From NCBI GenBank assembly GCA_003327435.1, contig QOQV01000003.1:124001-188000 (forward strand): a stretch of 64,000 bases of DNA, in the 5' to 3' direction. Every line of letters starts with the position of its first letter. Within the stretch, counting starts at the first letter, position 1. Under the pieces are notes generated by a model that searched no databases, had not been told where the DNA came from, and saw only the letters and a list, made by a program, of their open reading frames with translations. Source of the stretch: Ignavibacteriota bacterium (lineage in GTDB: Bacteria; Bacteroidota; Ignavibacteria; UBA10030; BY39). The translations under genes were made by a program, and so were the position numbers. Shown here piece by piece: positions 1 to 8,744 of this stretch.

Positions 1-45
1 ATAAGGACGCAATAGGAAATTCAGTAAAAATTAAAAACAAATAAA

Positions 46-781
46 ATGATTTTTTAAAAGAACTTAAAATTATTATTTCTCTATTTCTGATTATTACTCA
101 TAATAACTGCTTTTGTATATTCTCAAGATAAAACTGAGATTATAAAATGCAACAAAAATTTTATATCTCATTTTTATCAATACAAAAAAGATAGCAATAT
201 TTTAAACATTATTAATATAGAACCCTCCATTAAATAAAAAAAAGATACATATCGTTATAAACAAGTAAATAACATTATCAAAGATGATTTTCTTGTGAAC
301 AAGTATACACAATTTGGTGCTGAACAACATTACCCATCAATAGTCCTGTCACCCAATGTAAATTTTGTTGTCAAATGGACAGATTTACGCAAGGGATTTC
401 TTCAAGCTTACTACCAAAGATATAATTTTGATTGACAGCACTCGATTGGTTAACAATTATACTATCATAGATACTTGAGCAATCATAAGCGCAATAGAAC
501 CTATATTTGCTGTAAACAATTCTCAGCTTCTTTTTGCATAGCTGGATAACAGAAATTCTATTGGTTAGGACATACACTCTAAAATTATAAGTTGGGATTT
601 AAATGGTGTGAATACTAATATTGAGGGAACTACTCTTCCTGATGATTTCACTTTATATTAAAACTTTCCAAATCCATTTAACCCAACTATCCGCTTCGAT
701 ATTCTTAAAACTACATTTGTATCTTTAAAGATCTATAATGTTCTTGGTCATAAAATTAATAGACTAATAAGTGTGAGGTAA
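46..781 (+). pseudogene. decayed gene for a T9SS-exported repeat protein
   Basis: Read in frame from the ATG at 46, this stretch gives a signal-peptide-like segment (hydrophobic core ending AFVYSQD, bases 61-129). A repeat unit follows with HYPSIVLSPNVNFVVKWTDL (328-387) and then YYQRYN. The frame moves by one near 427-434. It continues with a second, degenerate unit (FA-stop-LDNRNS at 533-559, DIHSKIISWD at 569-598). It ends in a T9SS sorting-domain start, LPDDFTLY-stop-NFPNPFNPT (635-688), and stops at 779-781. In-frame stops lie at 55, 88, 235, 476, 539, 566 and 659. At 659 TAA stands where the family has Gln (CAA), and at 539 TAG stands where the repeat expects Trp. Exported proteins with repeated W-x-D-x-R-N/K units and this tail are common in Ignavibacteria. 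Identity of the repeats is inference; the decay is seen directly. Confidence 0.8.
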
Positions 782-835
782 TTCCTCCCTTTGGAAATGA
801 CTATGGTTTCTTTTATATTTCAGTAGTCATTAACT

Positions 836-1861
836 ATGGAAAAACCCAAAAGATTTTTAATTGTCAGGACAGATAGAATTGGCGATGTAGTTCTAACCCT
901 ACCATTAGCTGATGTTATTAAAAAATTTTACCCGAATGCGTATATCGCAATGCTGGTTCGTCAATACACATCAGAATTATCTATAAACTATAAAAGCATT
1001 GATGAAACCATCATTTATGATAATAACGGTCGCAAAATAGGTTTTCTTCAACTTCTTAAGGTTATTAAATCTTACAATTTTGATGTTGCAATATCTGTTT
1101 TTCCAAGATTTAGATTAGCATTAATACTATCTCTTGCTAAAATTCCAATTCGAATTGGCACAGCATATCGATTTTATTCTTTCCTTTTCAATATAAAAAT
1201 AAAAGAACACAGAAAATTCGCTCAAAAGCACGAGTTAGAATACAACCTCAACTTGTTAAAACCATTAGGAATTGAACCTCCATCAATAAAGCCACCCTGG
1301 TTAATCCCAAATTCTGAACATATAAACTCGATTTTAACAAAACTAAATAAACTCGGAATTAACAGAAAGCAAAAACTTGTAGTTGTTCATCCTGGAACTG
1401 GTGGTTCAACACGCTCCTGGAGTATAACTAATTTTGCATTATTGTGTAAAAAATTATCTGACATTGATGATATTCAAATTCTTTTAACCGGCACACAAAA
1501 AGAAAACTACATTATTAAAAAATTACTAAACGAGATTGGAAATACATCAATACCATTTTTATACGATTTAACTTTAATGGAATATGCCGCACTTGTACAA
1601 CATTCTAAAGTATTTGTAGGGAACTCAACTGGACCACTGCATATTGCAGCTGCTGTTGGAACTCCAGTTGTTGGATTATACCCTCAAATTCCGGTTTTAA
1701 GTGCAAAACGCTGGGGACCATACACCGACAAATGTAAAATTTTAAGTCCTAAAAATAAACCTGACGATTGTAAAAAATGTAAAAAACTTGAAAAATGTGA
1801 ATGTATGGATTCAATTTCAGTTGATGAAGTTTTTGAAGCTGTAAAATTTTTTTTAAATTAA
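836..1861 (+). CDS. glycosyltransferase family 9 (heptosyltransferase-like)
   Basis: This 341-residue protein is a GT9-family transferase. These enzymes move an ADP-activated heptose or similar sugar onto lipopolysaccharide core on the inner face of the cytoplasmic membrane. The N-terminus has the family opening VRTDRIGDVVLTLP (residues 9-22). The second Rossmann half shows VVVHPGTGGSTRSW and the donor-site segment VFVGNSTGPLHIAAAVGTPVVG. The C-terminus has a Cys cluster (DDCKKCKKLEKCEC), also seen in other GT9 proteins. The length is normal for the family. It heads the co-directional block to 11498, with 3-6 bases to the next gene. No clear Shine-Dalgarno sequence precedes the ATG. The acceptor sugar cannot be told from sequence. 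Confidence 0.9.
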   Translation: MEKPKRFLIVRTDRIGDVVLTLPLADVIKKFYPNAYIAMLVRQYTSELSINYKSIDETIIYDNNGRKIGFLQLLKVIKSYNFDVAISVFPRFRLALILSLAKIPIRIGTAYRFYSFLFNIKIKEHRKFAQKHELEYNLNLLKPLGIEPPSIKPPWLIPNSEHINSILTKLNKLGINRKQKLVVVHPGTGGSTRSWSITNFALLCKKLSDIDDIQILLTGTQKENYIIKKLLNEIGNTSIPFLYDLTLMEYAALVQHSKVFVGNSTGPLHIAAAVGTPVVGLYPQIPVLSAKRWGPYTDKCKILSPKNKPDDCKKCKKLEKCECMDSISVDEVFEAVKFFLN

Positions 1862-1867
1862 GCTGTG

Positions 1868-2707
1868 ATGCTTAAGTTAAAATTTAAATACTTCAAAATA
1901 ACGCTCGTTTTAATGAGTTTTTTATTCAATTTACATGCACAAAATTCATTAAAACCAGCAACGGACAATTCTAATTCAGAAAATCCAAAACTTCCACCCC
2001 ACATTATAAACAACGAAGCTTTTGATGTAGGTGAAATTCTTGAATTTGACGTGCGATACGGTTTCATAGTTGCCGGAAAAGCTGTCCTTTCCATACCAAG
2101 TTACGAATATTACAACGGTCGCAAGAGCTATTATGTCGAATCCAGAGTAAATTCATTACCATTTTTCTCAACTTTTTACAAAGTGGAAGACTTATACATA
2201 TCGGTTATAGATGCAGAAGGAATTTTCCCGTGGCGGTTTGAGCAACATATTAGAGAAGGACGATACAAGAGAGATTTTGAAGCAGAATTTGATCACCAAA
2301 GCAGCATAGCAAAAACATCTGAAGGTGTATATCCAATCGAACCCTATGTTCACGACATAGTTTCGGCTTTTTATTATACCCGCACACTCGATTTTTCACA
2401 TATGAAGCCAGGTCAAAAAATTACTCTTCGAAATTTCTTTAAAGACACTATTTACGCACTTGAAGTTAAGTATAAAGGTAAACAACAGGTCGAAGTTAAA
2501 GCTGGCAAATTCAATTGCATAATTGTTGAACCAATAATTCAGGAAGGAGGCTTATTCAAAAGCGAAGGTACGCTTCACATATGGTTAACTGATGATAAAA
2601 GAAAAATTCCGGTTATGGTAAAATCGAAAATTCTAATTGGCTCAATTACAGCTGAACTTACAAAATATTCAGGCATACTTGGCGAAATCGAAGCAAGGGT
2701 TAAATAA
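1868..2707 (+). CDS. DUF3108 exported protein
   Basis: An exported protein of 279 residues with a signal peptide (hydrophobic run LVLMSFLFNLHAQ). The body matches the DUF3108 family: the GEILEFDVRYGFIVAGKA opening, the segment FEQHIREGRYKRDFEAEFD, and VKAGKFNCIIVEP near the C-terminus followed by a polar-strand tail (LHIWLTDDKRKIPVMV). DUF3108 proteins are periplasmic or outer-membrane-associated and of unknown function, often found beside envelope biogenesis genes. A GTG at 1865 directly precedes the chosen ATG at 1868; either could be used. The stop codon abuts the ATG of the next gene, so the two are probably translationally coupled. Confidence 0.82.
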   Translation: MLKLKFKYFKITLVLMSFLFNLHAQNSLKPATDNSNSENPKLPPHIINNEAFDVGEILEFDVRYGFIVAGKAVLSIPSYEYYNGRKSYYVESRVNSLPFFSTFYKVEDLYISVIDAEGIFPWRFEQHIREGRYKRDFEAEFDHQSSIAKTSEGVYPIEPYVHDIVSAFYYTRTLDFSHMKPGQKITLRNFFKDTIYALEVKYKGKQQVEVKAGKFNCIIVEPIIQEGGLFKSEGTLHIWLTDDKRKIPVMVKSKILIGSITAELTKYSGILGEIEARVK

Positions 2708-3655
2708 ATGGCAAAAATAAAGCAAATTGATTTAAGCAAAATTAAAACATATTCAATAAAATCCCGTAAAAGTAAAGTAAGGCAAAAAGATTTTGCAAAA
2801 GTATTTGATCCCAAAAGGCAAAACTTTGCAGGATTTGTAAAATCTTTTCCAGATATTCTTGCAGCAAAGGAGCTATTGGAATTTGCAGATGATTTTGTGA
2901 AAGCAGTACATAATAATAGACCAAGAATTTTTTTAATAGGAGCGCATGTGATTAAAGTTGGGTTATCTCCTTTATTAGTTGACTTAATCAAAAATAAAAC
3001 AATCACATGTATAGGAATGAACAGTGCAGCAGCAATACACGATGTTGAATCAACCCTTTTTGGTAAAACATCTGAAGATGTGGCTAAAAACATAATTAAC
3101 GGAAAATTTGGCATGGCACGCGAAACCGGTGAGTTTATAAATGGTACCCTTAAAAATTCTGTATCAGAAGACATTGGTTATGGAAGTGCATTGGGTAGAG
3201 AATTAATCAGGAAGAAAGCAAAAAATATAAAAAACAGCATACTTGCAACCTGTTATAAAAATAACATTCCTGTGACAATTCACGCTGCAATTGGAACAGA
3301 TATAATTCATCAACAGCCTACTATGGACGGAGCTGTGACCGGAGAAATGAGTTTTAGAGATTTCAAAATATTTTGCAATGTATTAAAAGATTTGAATGGC
3401 GGTGTAGTTTTAAATATCGGATCGGCCGTAATTTTACCTGAAGTTTTTCTAAAAGCTCTTACCGTCGTTAGAAATTTAGGTTATAATGTGAAAAAATTTT
3501 CAACTGCAAATTTTGATATGATTCCACAATACAGACCATTTATGAATATCGTAACTCGCCCTACACAGCAAGGAGGAAAAGGTTATAACTTTATAGGTCA
3601 TCACGAAATTATGATTCCACTATTCATAGCAATTATTAAGCAAAAGATGAAATGA
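2708..3655 (+). CDS. deoxyhypusine-synthase-like protein, function unknown
   Basis: A 315-residue soluble protein. Segments GAHVIKVGLSPLLVDLI, CIGMNSAAAIHDVESTLFG and KTSEDVAKNIINGKFGMARE resemble the NAD-binding core of the deoxyhypusine synthase superfamily, as does the NNIPVTIHAAIGTD stretch. Bacteria lack eIF5A, and some family members are homospermidine synthases. Most bacterial relatives of this particular type have no known role. The catalytic-lysine region of eukaryotic deoxyhypusine synthase is not recognisable here. Its start abuts the upstream stop and its end overlaps the next gene by 4 bases (ATGA), so it sits inside a tightly coupled operon. Family assignment is from remembered motif similarity and is moderately sure; the substrate is unknown. 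Confidence 0.55.
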   Translation: MAKIKQIDLSKIKTYSIKSRKSKVRQKDFAKVFDPKRQNFAGFVKSFPDILAAKELLEFADDFVKAVHNNRPRIFLIGAHVIKVGLSPLLVDLIKNKTITCIGMNSAAAIHDVESTLFGKTSEDVAKNIINGKFGMARETGEFINGTLKNSVSEDIGYGSALGRELIRKKAKNIKNSILATCYKNNIPVTIHAAIGTDIIHQQPTMDGAVTGEMSFRDFKIFCNVLKDLNGGVVLNIGSAVILPEVFLKALTVVRNLGYNVKKFSTANFDMIPQYRPFMNIVTRPTQQGGKGYNFIGHHEIMIPLFIAIIKQKMK

Positions 3656-4593
3656 CAAATTCAGACAATCTAAATATTGAAAATGATAAGCAAGAAACTT
3701 CTTTACCATTAACTTTCATTGAACGACATAATATCTCGCCAGTTTTTTTCGCTTTACTTGCAATCTCAATATTATTTGTAATGTATCAAGGAATTGGTGG
3801 AATAATTACTCTACTTTTTGTAGGATTCAAATTTGATGAAACCAATGTTGGTTTAATTAGATTGATAACCATATTCGGTCAAATAATTTTACTGCTGATT
3901 CCAGCATTAATATTCTCAAAATTTGTAACTCACAAAGTTTCAAGCTATTTAAAAGTAAATGGCGCCAGAGTATTGTTATATTTTCTAACCATAGTTGGTA
4001 TTTTTTCACTACAACAAATATTACAGGTATATCTCTATTTTCAGGAAATGATTCCTTTACCAGATAATCTTCAACAATTATTACAAAAATTAAAAGATAG
4101 TATTGAAAGCTCATACAAGCTTGTAGCGGGAGCAAAAAATTTTCCCGAACTCCTGGTTGTAATGTTTACAGTTGCTCTTGTTCCATCAATTGTTGAAGAA
4201 ACAGTTTTTAGAGGTTTTCTGCAAAATACATTAGAAAAATCGCTTAATCCAATTAAAAGTATTTTATTCAGTAGCTTAATCTTTGGTGTTTTTCATTTAA
4301 ACCCGATTAATTTGATACCTCTGTTTATTATGGGCATTTATTTAGGATTTATATATTATCAATCAAATAGTTTGATAATACCGATACTTGCACATTTTTG
4401 CAATAACATTTTTGCTGTCATTTCAATATATTTTGATCAAGAGAATGAAACCCTTATTGGAATTCAGGAAAATAATGTATCATCTGGATTACTTTTGATG
4501 AATTTTGCATTTTTTGGATTTATTTTCTTATTTTCATTGTATTATTTTATAAAAATTTCAAACTTAAGTACAAAAACAATAGAAGGAGCATAA
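3652..4593 (+). CDS. CPBP-family intramembrane metalloprotease
   Basis: An integral membrane protein of 313 residues with about eight hydrophobic segments. It carries the CPBP (CAAX protease and bacteriocin-processing) motifs: EExxxR as E182-E183-T-V-F-R187 in a VEETVFRGFLQ context, the FGVFHLNP segment with the metal-binding His, and the later PILAHFCNN motif with the second His/Asn. These glutamyl proteases cleave within membranes; bacterial members are mostly uncharacterised and some act in bacteriocin immunity or envelope processing. All catalytic motifs are present. It overlaps the upstream gene by 4 bases and is 1 base from the next, so it is part of the same operon. Confidence 0.88.
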   Translation: MTNSDNLNIENDKQETSLPLTFIERHNISPVFFALLAISILFVMYQGIGGIITLLFVGFKFDETNVGLIRLITIFGQIILLLIPALIFSKFVTHKVSSYLKVNGARVLLYFLTIVGIFSLQQILQVYLYFQEMIPLPDNLQQLLQKLKDSIESSYKLVAGAKNFPELLVVMFTVALVPSIVEETVFRGFLQNTLEKSLNPIKSILFSSLIFGVFHLNPINLIPLFIMGIYLGFIYYQSNSLIIPILAHFCNNIFAVISIYFDQENETLIGIQENNVSSGLLLMNFAFFGFIFLFSLYYFIKISNLSTKTIEGA

Positions 4594-4594
4594 T

Positions 4595-5161
4595 ATGCCG
4601 TACTGTCCAATTTGTGGATATGAATATGAAGAAGGAATTAAAATTTGTCCTGATTGTAATTCACCACTTGAAGAATCTGAGCCACTAATCTGTTTTAATT
4701 GCGAAGATATTCTACCAAATAAAAATATTTTCTGTCCACATTGTGGATATATCCAAACGGAATTTTTATCTGATGAAGAAGATATAATGTGCGAAGTTCA
4801 TCCAGATGTTGAAGCAACAGGATGTTGTGTGATATGCGGGAAAGCTGTATGTTCAGACTGTGCTGTTGAACATAACGGTCGTCTCTTCTGTAATAAAGAT
4901 GAACATATTAAAATTTCAGAAAATTGGGTTGTCATTTTTACGACAAATTTAGAATACGAAGCTGAAATGGTGAAAGCAAATCTTGAAGGCGCTGGTATTC
5001 CCTGTATGGTCTTTTCTCAACGAGATCATGCTTACGGAGTTACAATAGGAGATATGGCGATAGTCAATGTGATGGTACAAAAAACAAACCTAAAGGAAGC
5101 TCAGGAATATCTGAACCAAATTAATCTATTTGGAGAAAATTCAGAAGAAGAAGATAATTAA
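4595..5161 (+). CDS. zinc-ribbon / B-box / DUF2007 protein
   Basis: A 188-residue protein made of metal-binding modules followed by a small signalling-type domain. Residues 1-50 hold paired CxxC knuckles (CPICGYEYEEG, CPDC, CFNCEDI, CPHCGY), a double zinc-ribbon pattern. Residues about 65-105 form a B-box-like finger (CEVHPDVEATGCCVICGKAVC, DCAVEHNGRLFC). The C-terminal 75 residues match DUF2007 (putative signal-transducing protein): VVIFTTNLEYEAEMVKANLEGAGIPC. A strong ribosome-binding site (AGAAGGAG) precedes the ATG. Its biological role is unknown; such proteins are frequent in Bacteroidota and Ignavibacteria. Confidence 0.8.
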   Translation: MPYCPICGYEYEEGIKICPDCNSPLEESEPLICFNCEDILPNKNIFCPHCGYIQTEFLSDEEDIMCEVHPDVEATGCCVICGKAVCSDCAVEHNGRLFCNKDEHIKISENWVVIFTTNLEYEAEMVKANLEGAGIPCMVFSQRDHAYGVTIGDMAIVNVMVQKTNLKEAQEYLNQINLFGENSEEEDN

Positions 5162-6112
5162 ATGAAGCTTAGCAATTTAACAATTAGGACTCTTACAGCT
5201 ATAATAGGAATCCCTATAATTTTGTCTGCCTCCTTTGTTGGCGACCTTTATTTTTTATTGCTGATACTTTTATTCTCGATTATGTCTCAATTAGAATTAT
5301 ATCGGATCACAGAAATAAAAGGAGCAAAACCTCAGAAAATTCCTGGAATTATATCAGGTGTTTTTATCGTTGCTGCATTTTTTCACAACAAGATTGAATA
5401 TCAAACTATAAATTATTTTTTACAAAAAGGTGTTTATCTCCCATTCCCTTCTCAGGCACAGCTTCTATTGATAGTTTTCATACTTTCAATTTTGTTAATT
5501 TTAATCATTGAACTTTTCCGTAACAATGGGAGTGCGATACTGAATATCTCAAGCACTCTGTTTGGAATTTTTTATATTGCTTTATTTATGGGTACATTGG
5601 TTGGAATTAGAGAGCTGTTTATTCCGAATAGTTTTCCATTAGACAGATATTCCAACATATTTGAACCATTTACAAACGGAAATATAGAAAAAATATATAT
5701 GTGGGGCGGATATACTGTAATCTCAATATTTTGTATAATCTGGATTTGTGATACAATGGCTTACTTCGGTGGAATGTTGTTTGGAAAACACAAACTCTTT
5801 GAAAGAGTAAGTCCAAAAAAAACCTGGGAAGGTGCTATTGCAGGTTTTATCTTTGCAATTGTCGCATCAATTTTAGCCAAATACGTTTTACTTGAATATT
5901 TAACACTTATTGAAGCTCTAATTTTCGGTTTGGTTATTGGTACTATTGGACAGATAGGAGATCTGGTTGAATCTTTAATCAAAAGAGATGCTGGTGTAAA
6001 AGATTCCGCTTCAATCATTCCAGGGCATGGCGGGTTTCTTGATCGATTCGACAGTTTGCTTTTTGTTTCGCCTGTTCTATATCTTTATCTAGATTTTATA
6101 ATTTTTTCATAA
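5162..6112 (+). CDS. cdsA: phosphatidate cytidylyltransferase
   Basis: CdsA makes CDP-diacylglycerol from phosphatidate and CTP at the cytoplasmic membrane, the branch point of phospholipid synthesis. The 316-residue protein has about eight hydrophobic segments and the C-terminal family signature: SPKKTWEG (about residues 217-224), GQIGDLVESLIKRDAGVKDS and IPGHGGFLDRFDS, which supply the metal- and substrate-binding Asp residues. The length is normal. It starts directly at the stop of the zinc-ribbon gene and is followed 4 bases later by rimO. Confidence 0.95.
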   Translation: MKLSNLTIRTLTAIIGIPIILSASFVGDLYFLLLILLFSIMSQLELYRITEIKGAKPQKIPGIISGVFIVAAFFHNKIEYQTINYFLQKGVYLPFPSQAQLLLIVFILSILLILIIELFRNNGSAILNISSTLFGIFYIALFMGTLVGIRELFIPNSFPLDRYSNIFEPFTNGNIEKIYMWGGYTVISIFCIIWICDTMAYFGGMLFGKHKLFERVSPKKTWEGAIAGFIFAIVASILAKYVLLEYLTLIEALIFGLVIGTIGQIGDLVESLIKRDAGVKDSASIIPGHGGFLDRFDSLLFVSPVLYLYLDFIIFS

Positions 6113-6116
6113 TAAT

Positions 6117-7415
6117 ATGAACAAGAATAACAGATTAGCAGTCGTAACTTTAGGATGTGCTAAAAACACAGTCGATTCAGAAGAACTACTTAGCCAGATA
6201 GAAAATAGCAATTACAAAATCGTTGAAAACCCACATAAAGCTGATATATTAGTTATTAACACTTGTGGCTTTATAGAAGACGCAAAAGAAGAATCTCTGG
6301 ACGCAATCTTTGAAGCTGTTCAATTGAAAAAAGCAGGCAAATTGAAAAAAATCGTTGTTATTGGATGTCTGTCAGAAAGATATATGTCGGAATTAAGAAA
6401 AGAAATTCCAGAAGTGGATGAGTACATTGGCGCAAACAAAATAGAAGAAGTTACAGAAAAATTAGGCATAAGCTTCAAATATGAACTGCTTGGAGAAAGA
6501 CATCTAACAACACCAAAGCACTATGCGTATTTAAAGATTTCTGAAGGGTGCAATAACCCCTGTTCCTTTTGTGCAATTCCATTAATTAAAGGAAAATACA
6601 GAAGCAAACCGATTGAGAGAGTTTTACTTGAAGCTGAACGACTTGCATTGCTTGGTGTTAAGGAATTAATTATTATTGCTCAGGATACAACGTATTATGG
6701 ATTAGATTTGTATGGAAAAAAGCGAATAGCTGAACTGCTGGAAAAAATTTCAAGCATTAAAGGAATTGAGTGGATCAGGTTGATGTATACTTATCCTTCA
6801 AAATTCCCTGAAGATTTATTTCAAGTTTATAAGAATGAAAAAATTTGTAAATATATTGATATACCTATCCAACATATTTCTGACAAAATCCTGAAATCGA
6901 TGAGGCGAGGAATCAGTTCAAATGCCACACGAAAGCTGATTGACAAGATAAGGAACAAAATTCCAGATGTAGCGATCAGAACATCTTTGATTGTAGGTTA
7001 CCCATTAGAAACAGAAAAAGAATTTAATGAGCTAACCCACTTTGTAGAAGAAAGTGAATTTGAAAGATTGGGTGTTTTTACTTATTCTATGGAAGAAGAT
7101 ACATATGCCGAAATGTATGGTGATCCCATACCGAAAGATATAAAAGAAGAACGAAAGAATATTTTAATGACTATACAGAAAGAGATCAGCTTAAAGAAGA
7201 ATAGTCAGTTTGTCGGGAAAAAAATAAAAGTATTAATTGATACCAAATCTAAAGATGTTGCATATGGGCGCACAGAGTTTGATGCACCTGAAATAGATAA
7301 TGAAGTAATCATAAATAATGTAGATTCTCTGAATATTGGAAATTTTTATGATGTAAAAATCGTTGATTATCTTGAATACGACCTTATTTCTGAATTAGCT
7401 AAACAAAGAAAGTAG
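6117..7415 (+). CDS. rimO: ribosomal protein S12 methylthiotransferase RimO
   Basis: RimO is a radical-SAM enzyme that adds a methylthio group to the conserved Asp of ribosomal protein S12. The 432-residue protein has the three domains in order. The N-terminal UPF0004 domain has cluster cysteines C14, C50 (NTCGFIEDAKEES) and C84. The radical-SAM domain has C145-x3-C149-x2-C152 (EGCNNPCSFCAIP). A C-terminal TRAM domain starts at about residue 365. The NTCGFIEDA and SEGCNNPC forms are typical of RimO rather than MiaB. All cluster cysteines are present. It lies between cdsA and a GWxTD gene in the same operon. Confidence 0.95.
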   Translation: MNKNNRLAVVTLGCAKNTVDSEELLSQIENSNYKIVENPHKADILVINTCGFIEDAKEESLDAIFEAVQLKKAGKLKKIVVIGCLSERYMSELRKEIPEVDEYIGANKIEEVTEKLGISFKYELLGERHLTTPKHYAYLKISEGCNNPCSFCAIPLIKGKYRSKPIERVLLEAERLALLGVKELIIIAQDTTYYGLDLYGKKRIAELLEKISSIKGIEWIRLMYTYPSKFPEDLFQVYKNEKICKYIDIPIQHISDKILKSMRRGISSNATRKLIDKIRNKIPDVAIRTSLIVGYPLETEKEFNELTHFVEESEFERLGVFTYSMEEDTYAEMYGDPIPKDIKEERKNILMTIQKEISLKKNSQFVGKKIKVLIDTKSKDVAYGRTEFDAPEIDNEVIINNVDSLNIGNFYDVKIVDYLEYDLISELAKQRK

Positions 7416-7422
7416 TGAAATT

Positions 7423-8721
7423 ATGAATTTTTTAATAAAAACTTTTACCTTCATTTGTTTTATAAACTTTTATTTAATGGCTCAGGTTGAAACCCGTAAA
7501 CCAGCTGAACTTGATATACCAAATATATATTTTGACCTCCTGGGTTTTGCACCAGATAGCGGTTCTGGTAGCAGATTAGATGTGTACATTCAAATACCAT
7601 ACGAAAACATATTTTTTCTAAAGGAAGGTCCTACATTTACAGCAAGTTATGAACTCACCATATCACTACTTGATTCCAATAAAAAACTCATAAAGGAAAA
7701 ACTCTGGAATGAAACTGTAAAAACCGAATTCTACGAAGAAACCATATCGCCAAAGCATTACAAAATTAGTCAACAATCTTTTTTATTACCATCTGGCAAA
7801 TATTTTATTAGAGTTCAGATAAGGGATAATCAAACAAAAAAATCCATAAGTGCAACGAAGTCAATTGAGCTTAGAAATTATAATGATTCTAAATTCTCTG
7901 CATCTGATATGATGATTTTGAATAAACTCACATATGAAGGAGAAAAAAAGATTATATCACCAAATATATCAGGTAATGTTGTAGACTTGCCGGGCGGATT
8001 TTATGTCTTTTTAGAAGTTTACAATTACCTTTCAGCCGATACATTACAATTAGATTACGAAATTTTTAAAGATGAGAGAAAAGTCATACGAAGTGGAACA
8101 TCAATTCACCCACTACAAACTACAAAAAACGCTATTTTCTTTAAAGTAAATTCAAATGAACTTCCAATAGGAGAATATATTTTAAATGTAATACTATCCC
8201 CGAAAAATTTTAGTAATTCGACTGACGAAAATTTCAGATTTAAATATTCACTTGCAAAACCTTTTTCTATACACTGGCGAGGTATGCCAACTTCAATTGT
8301 TGATCTTGATGCTGCAATTGATCAAATGATATATATCGAAGATGCAGCTGAGCTAAAACGGATCAAATCGTTACCTTTAAATGAAAAAGTTGCGGCATTT
8401 AAAGAGCTCTGGAAGAAAAAAGATCCAACACCTAACACCGAGCGAAATGAATTAATGGAAGAATACTATTCAAGAGTAGAATACGCTAATAAAAATTTTA
8501 AACATTACATTGATGGATGGAAAACAGATATGGGTATGGTATTTATAATTTTTGGCTCACCGAATAATGTGGACAGACACCCATTCGATATTGACTCAAA
8601 ACCCTATGAGGTCTGGTATTATTACCAACTGAATCGCCAATTTGTTTTCGTTGATGAATCCGGTTTTGGTGATTATAAGCTCGTTACTCCAATATGGGAT
8701 ATATGGCAAAGAACAAGATAA
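7423..8721 (+). CDS. GWxTD-domain exported protein
   Basis: A 432-residue exported protein with a signal peptide (FTFICFINFYLMAQ). Two beta-rich domains occupy the middle. The C-terminal GWxTD domain shows IDGWKTDMGMVFIIFGSPN and KPYEVWYYYQLNRQFVFVD, followed by a helix-poor end. GWxTD proteins are found in Bacteroidota, Ignavibacteria and Acidobacteria and are of unknown function; they often lie near outer-membrane or T9SS genes. Here the gene is 7 bases downstream of rimO and just before an Omp85 family gene, which suggests an envelope role. No catalytic motif is recognised. Confidence 0.8.
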   Translation: MNFLIKTFTFICFINFYLMAQVETRKPAELDIPNIYFDLLGFAPDSGSGSRLDVYIQIPYENIFFLKEGPTFTASYELTISLLDSNKKLIKEKLWNETVKTEFYEETISPKHYKISQQSFLLPSGKYFIRVQIRDNQTKKSISATKSIELRNYNDSKFSASDMMILNKLTYEGEKKIISPNISGNVVDLPGGFYVFLEVYNYLSADTLQLDYEIFKDERKVIRSGTSIHPLQTTKNAIFFKVNSNELPIGEYILNVILSPKNFSNSTDENFRFKYSLAKPFSIHWRGMPTSIVDLDAAIDQMIYIEDAAELKRIKSLPLNEKVAAFKELWKKKDPTPNTERNELMEEYYSRVEYANKNFKHYIDGWKTDMGMVFIIFGSPNNVDRHPFDIDSKPYEVWYYYQLNRQFVFVDESGFGDYKLVTPIWDIWQRTR

Positions 8722-8744
8722 ATTTTAATATCTAAAATGCTTCA

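Noticed and set aside
371-577. 68-residue minus-strand open frame in the first 835 bases
   Set aside because: It is opposite the decayed T9SS cargo gene, which explains the region better, and it has no motif or ribosome-binding site.
46-781. Stop-codon recoding as an explanation for the interrupted frame
   Set aside because: The frame uses all three stop codons and also contains a shift, which is what a decayed gene shows. Other genes in the window end normally at TAA, TAG and TGA.
2575-3174. 199-residue minus-strand open frame
   Set aside because: It lies opposite the DUF3108 and deoxyhypusine-synthase-like genes, has no family motif and a Ser/Phe/Leu-rich composition typical of antisense shadows.
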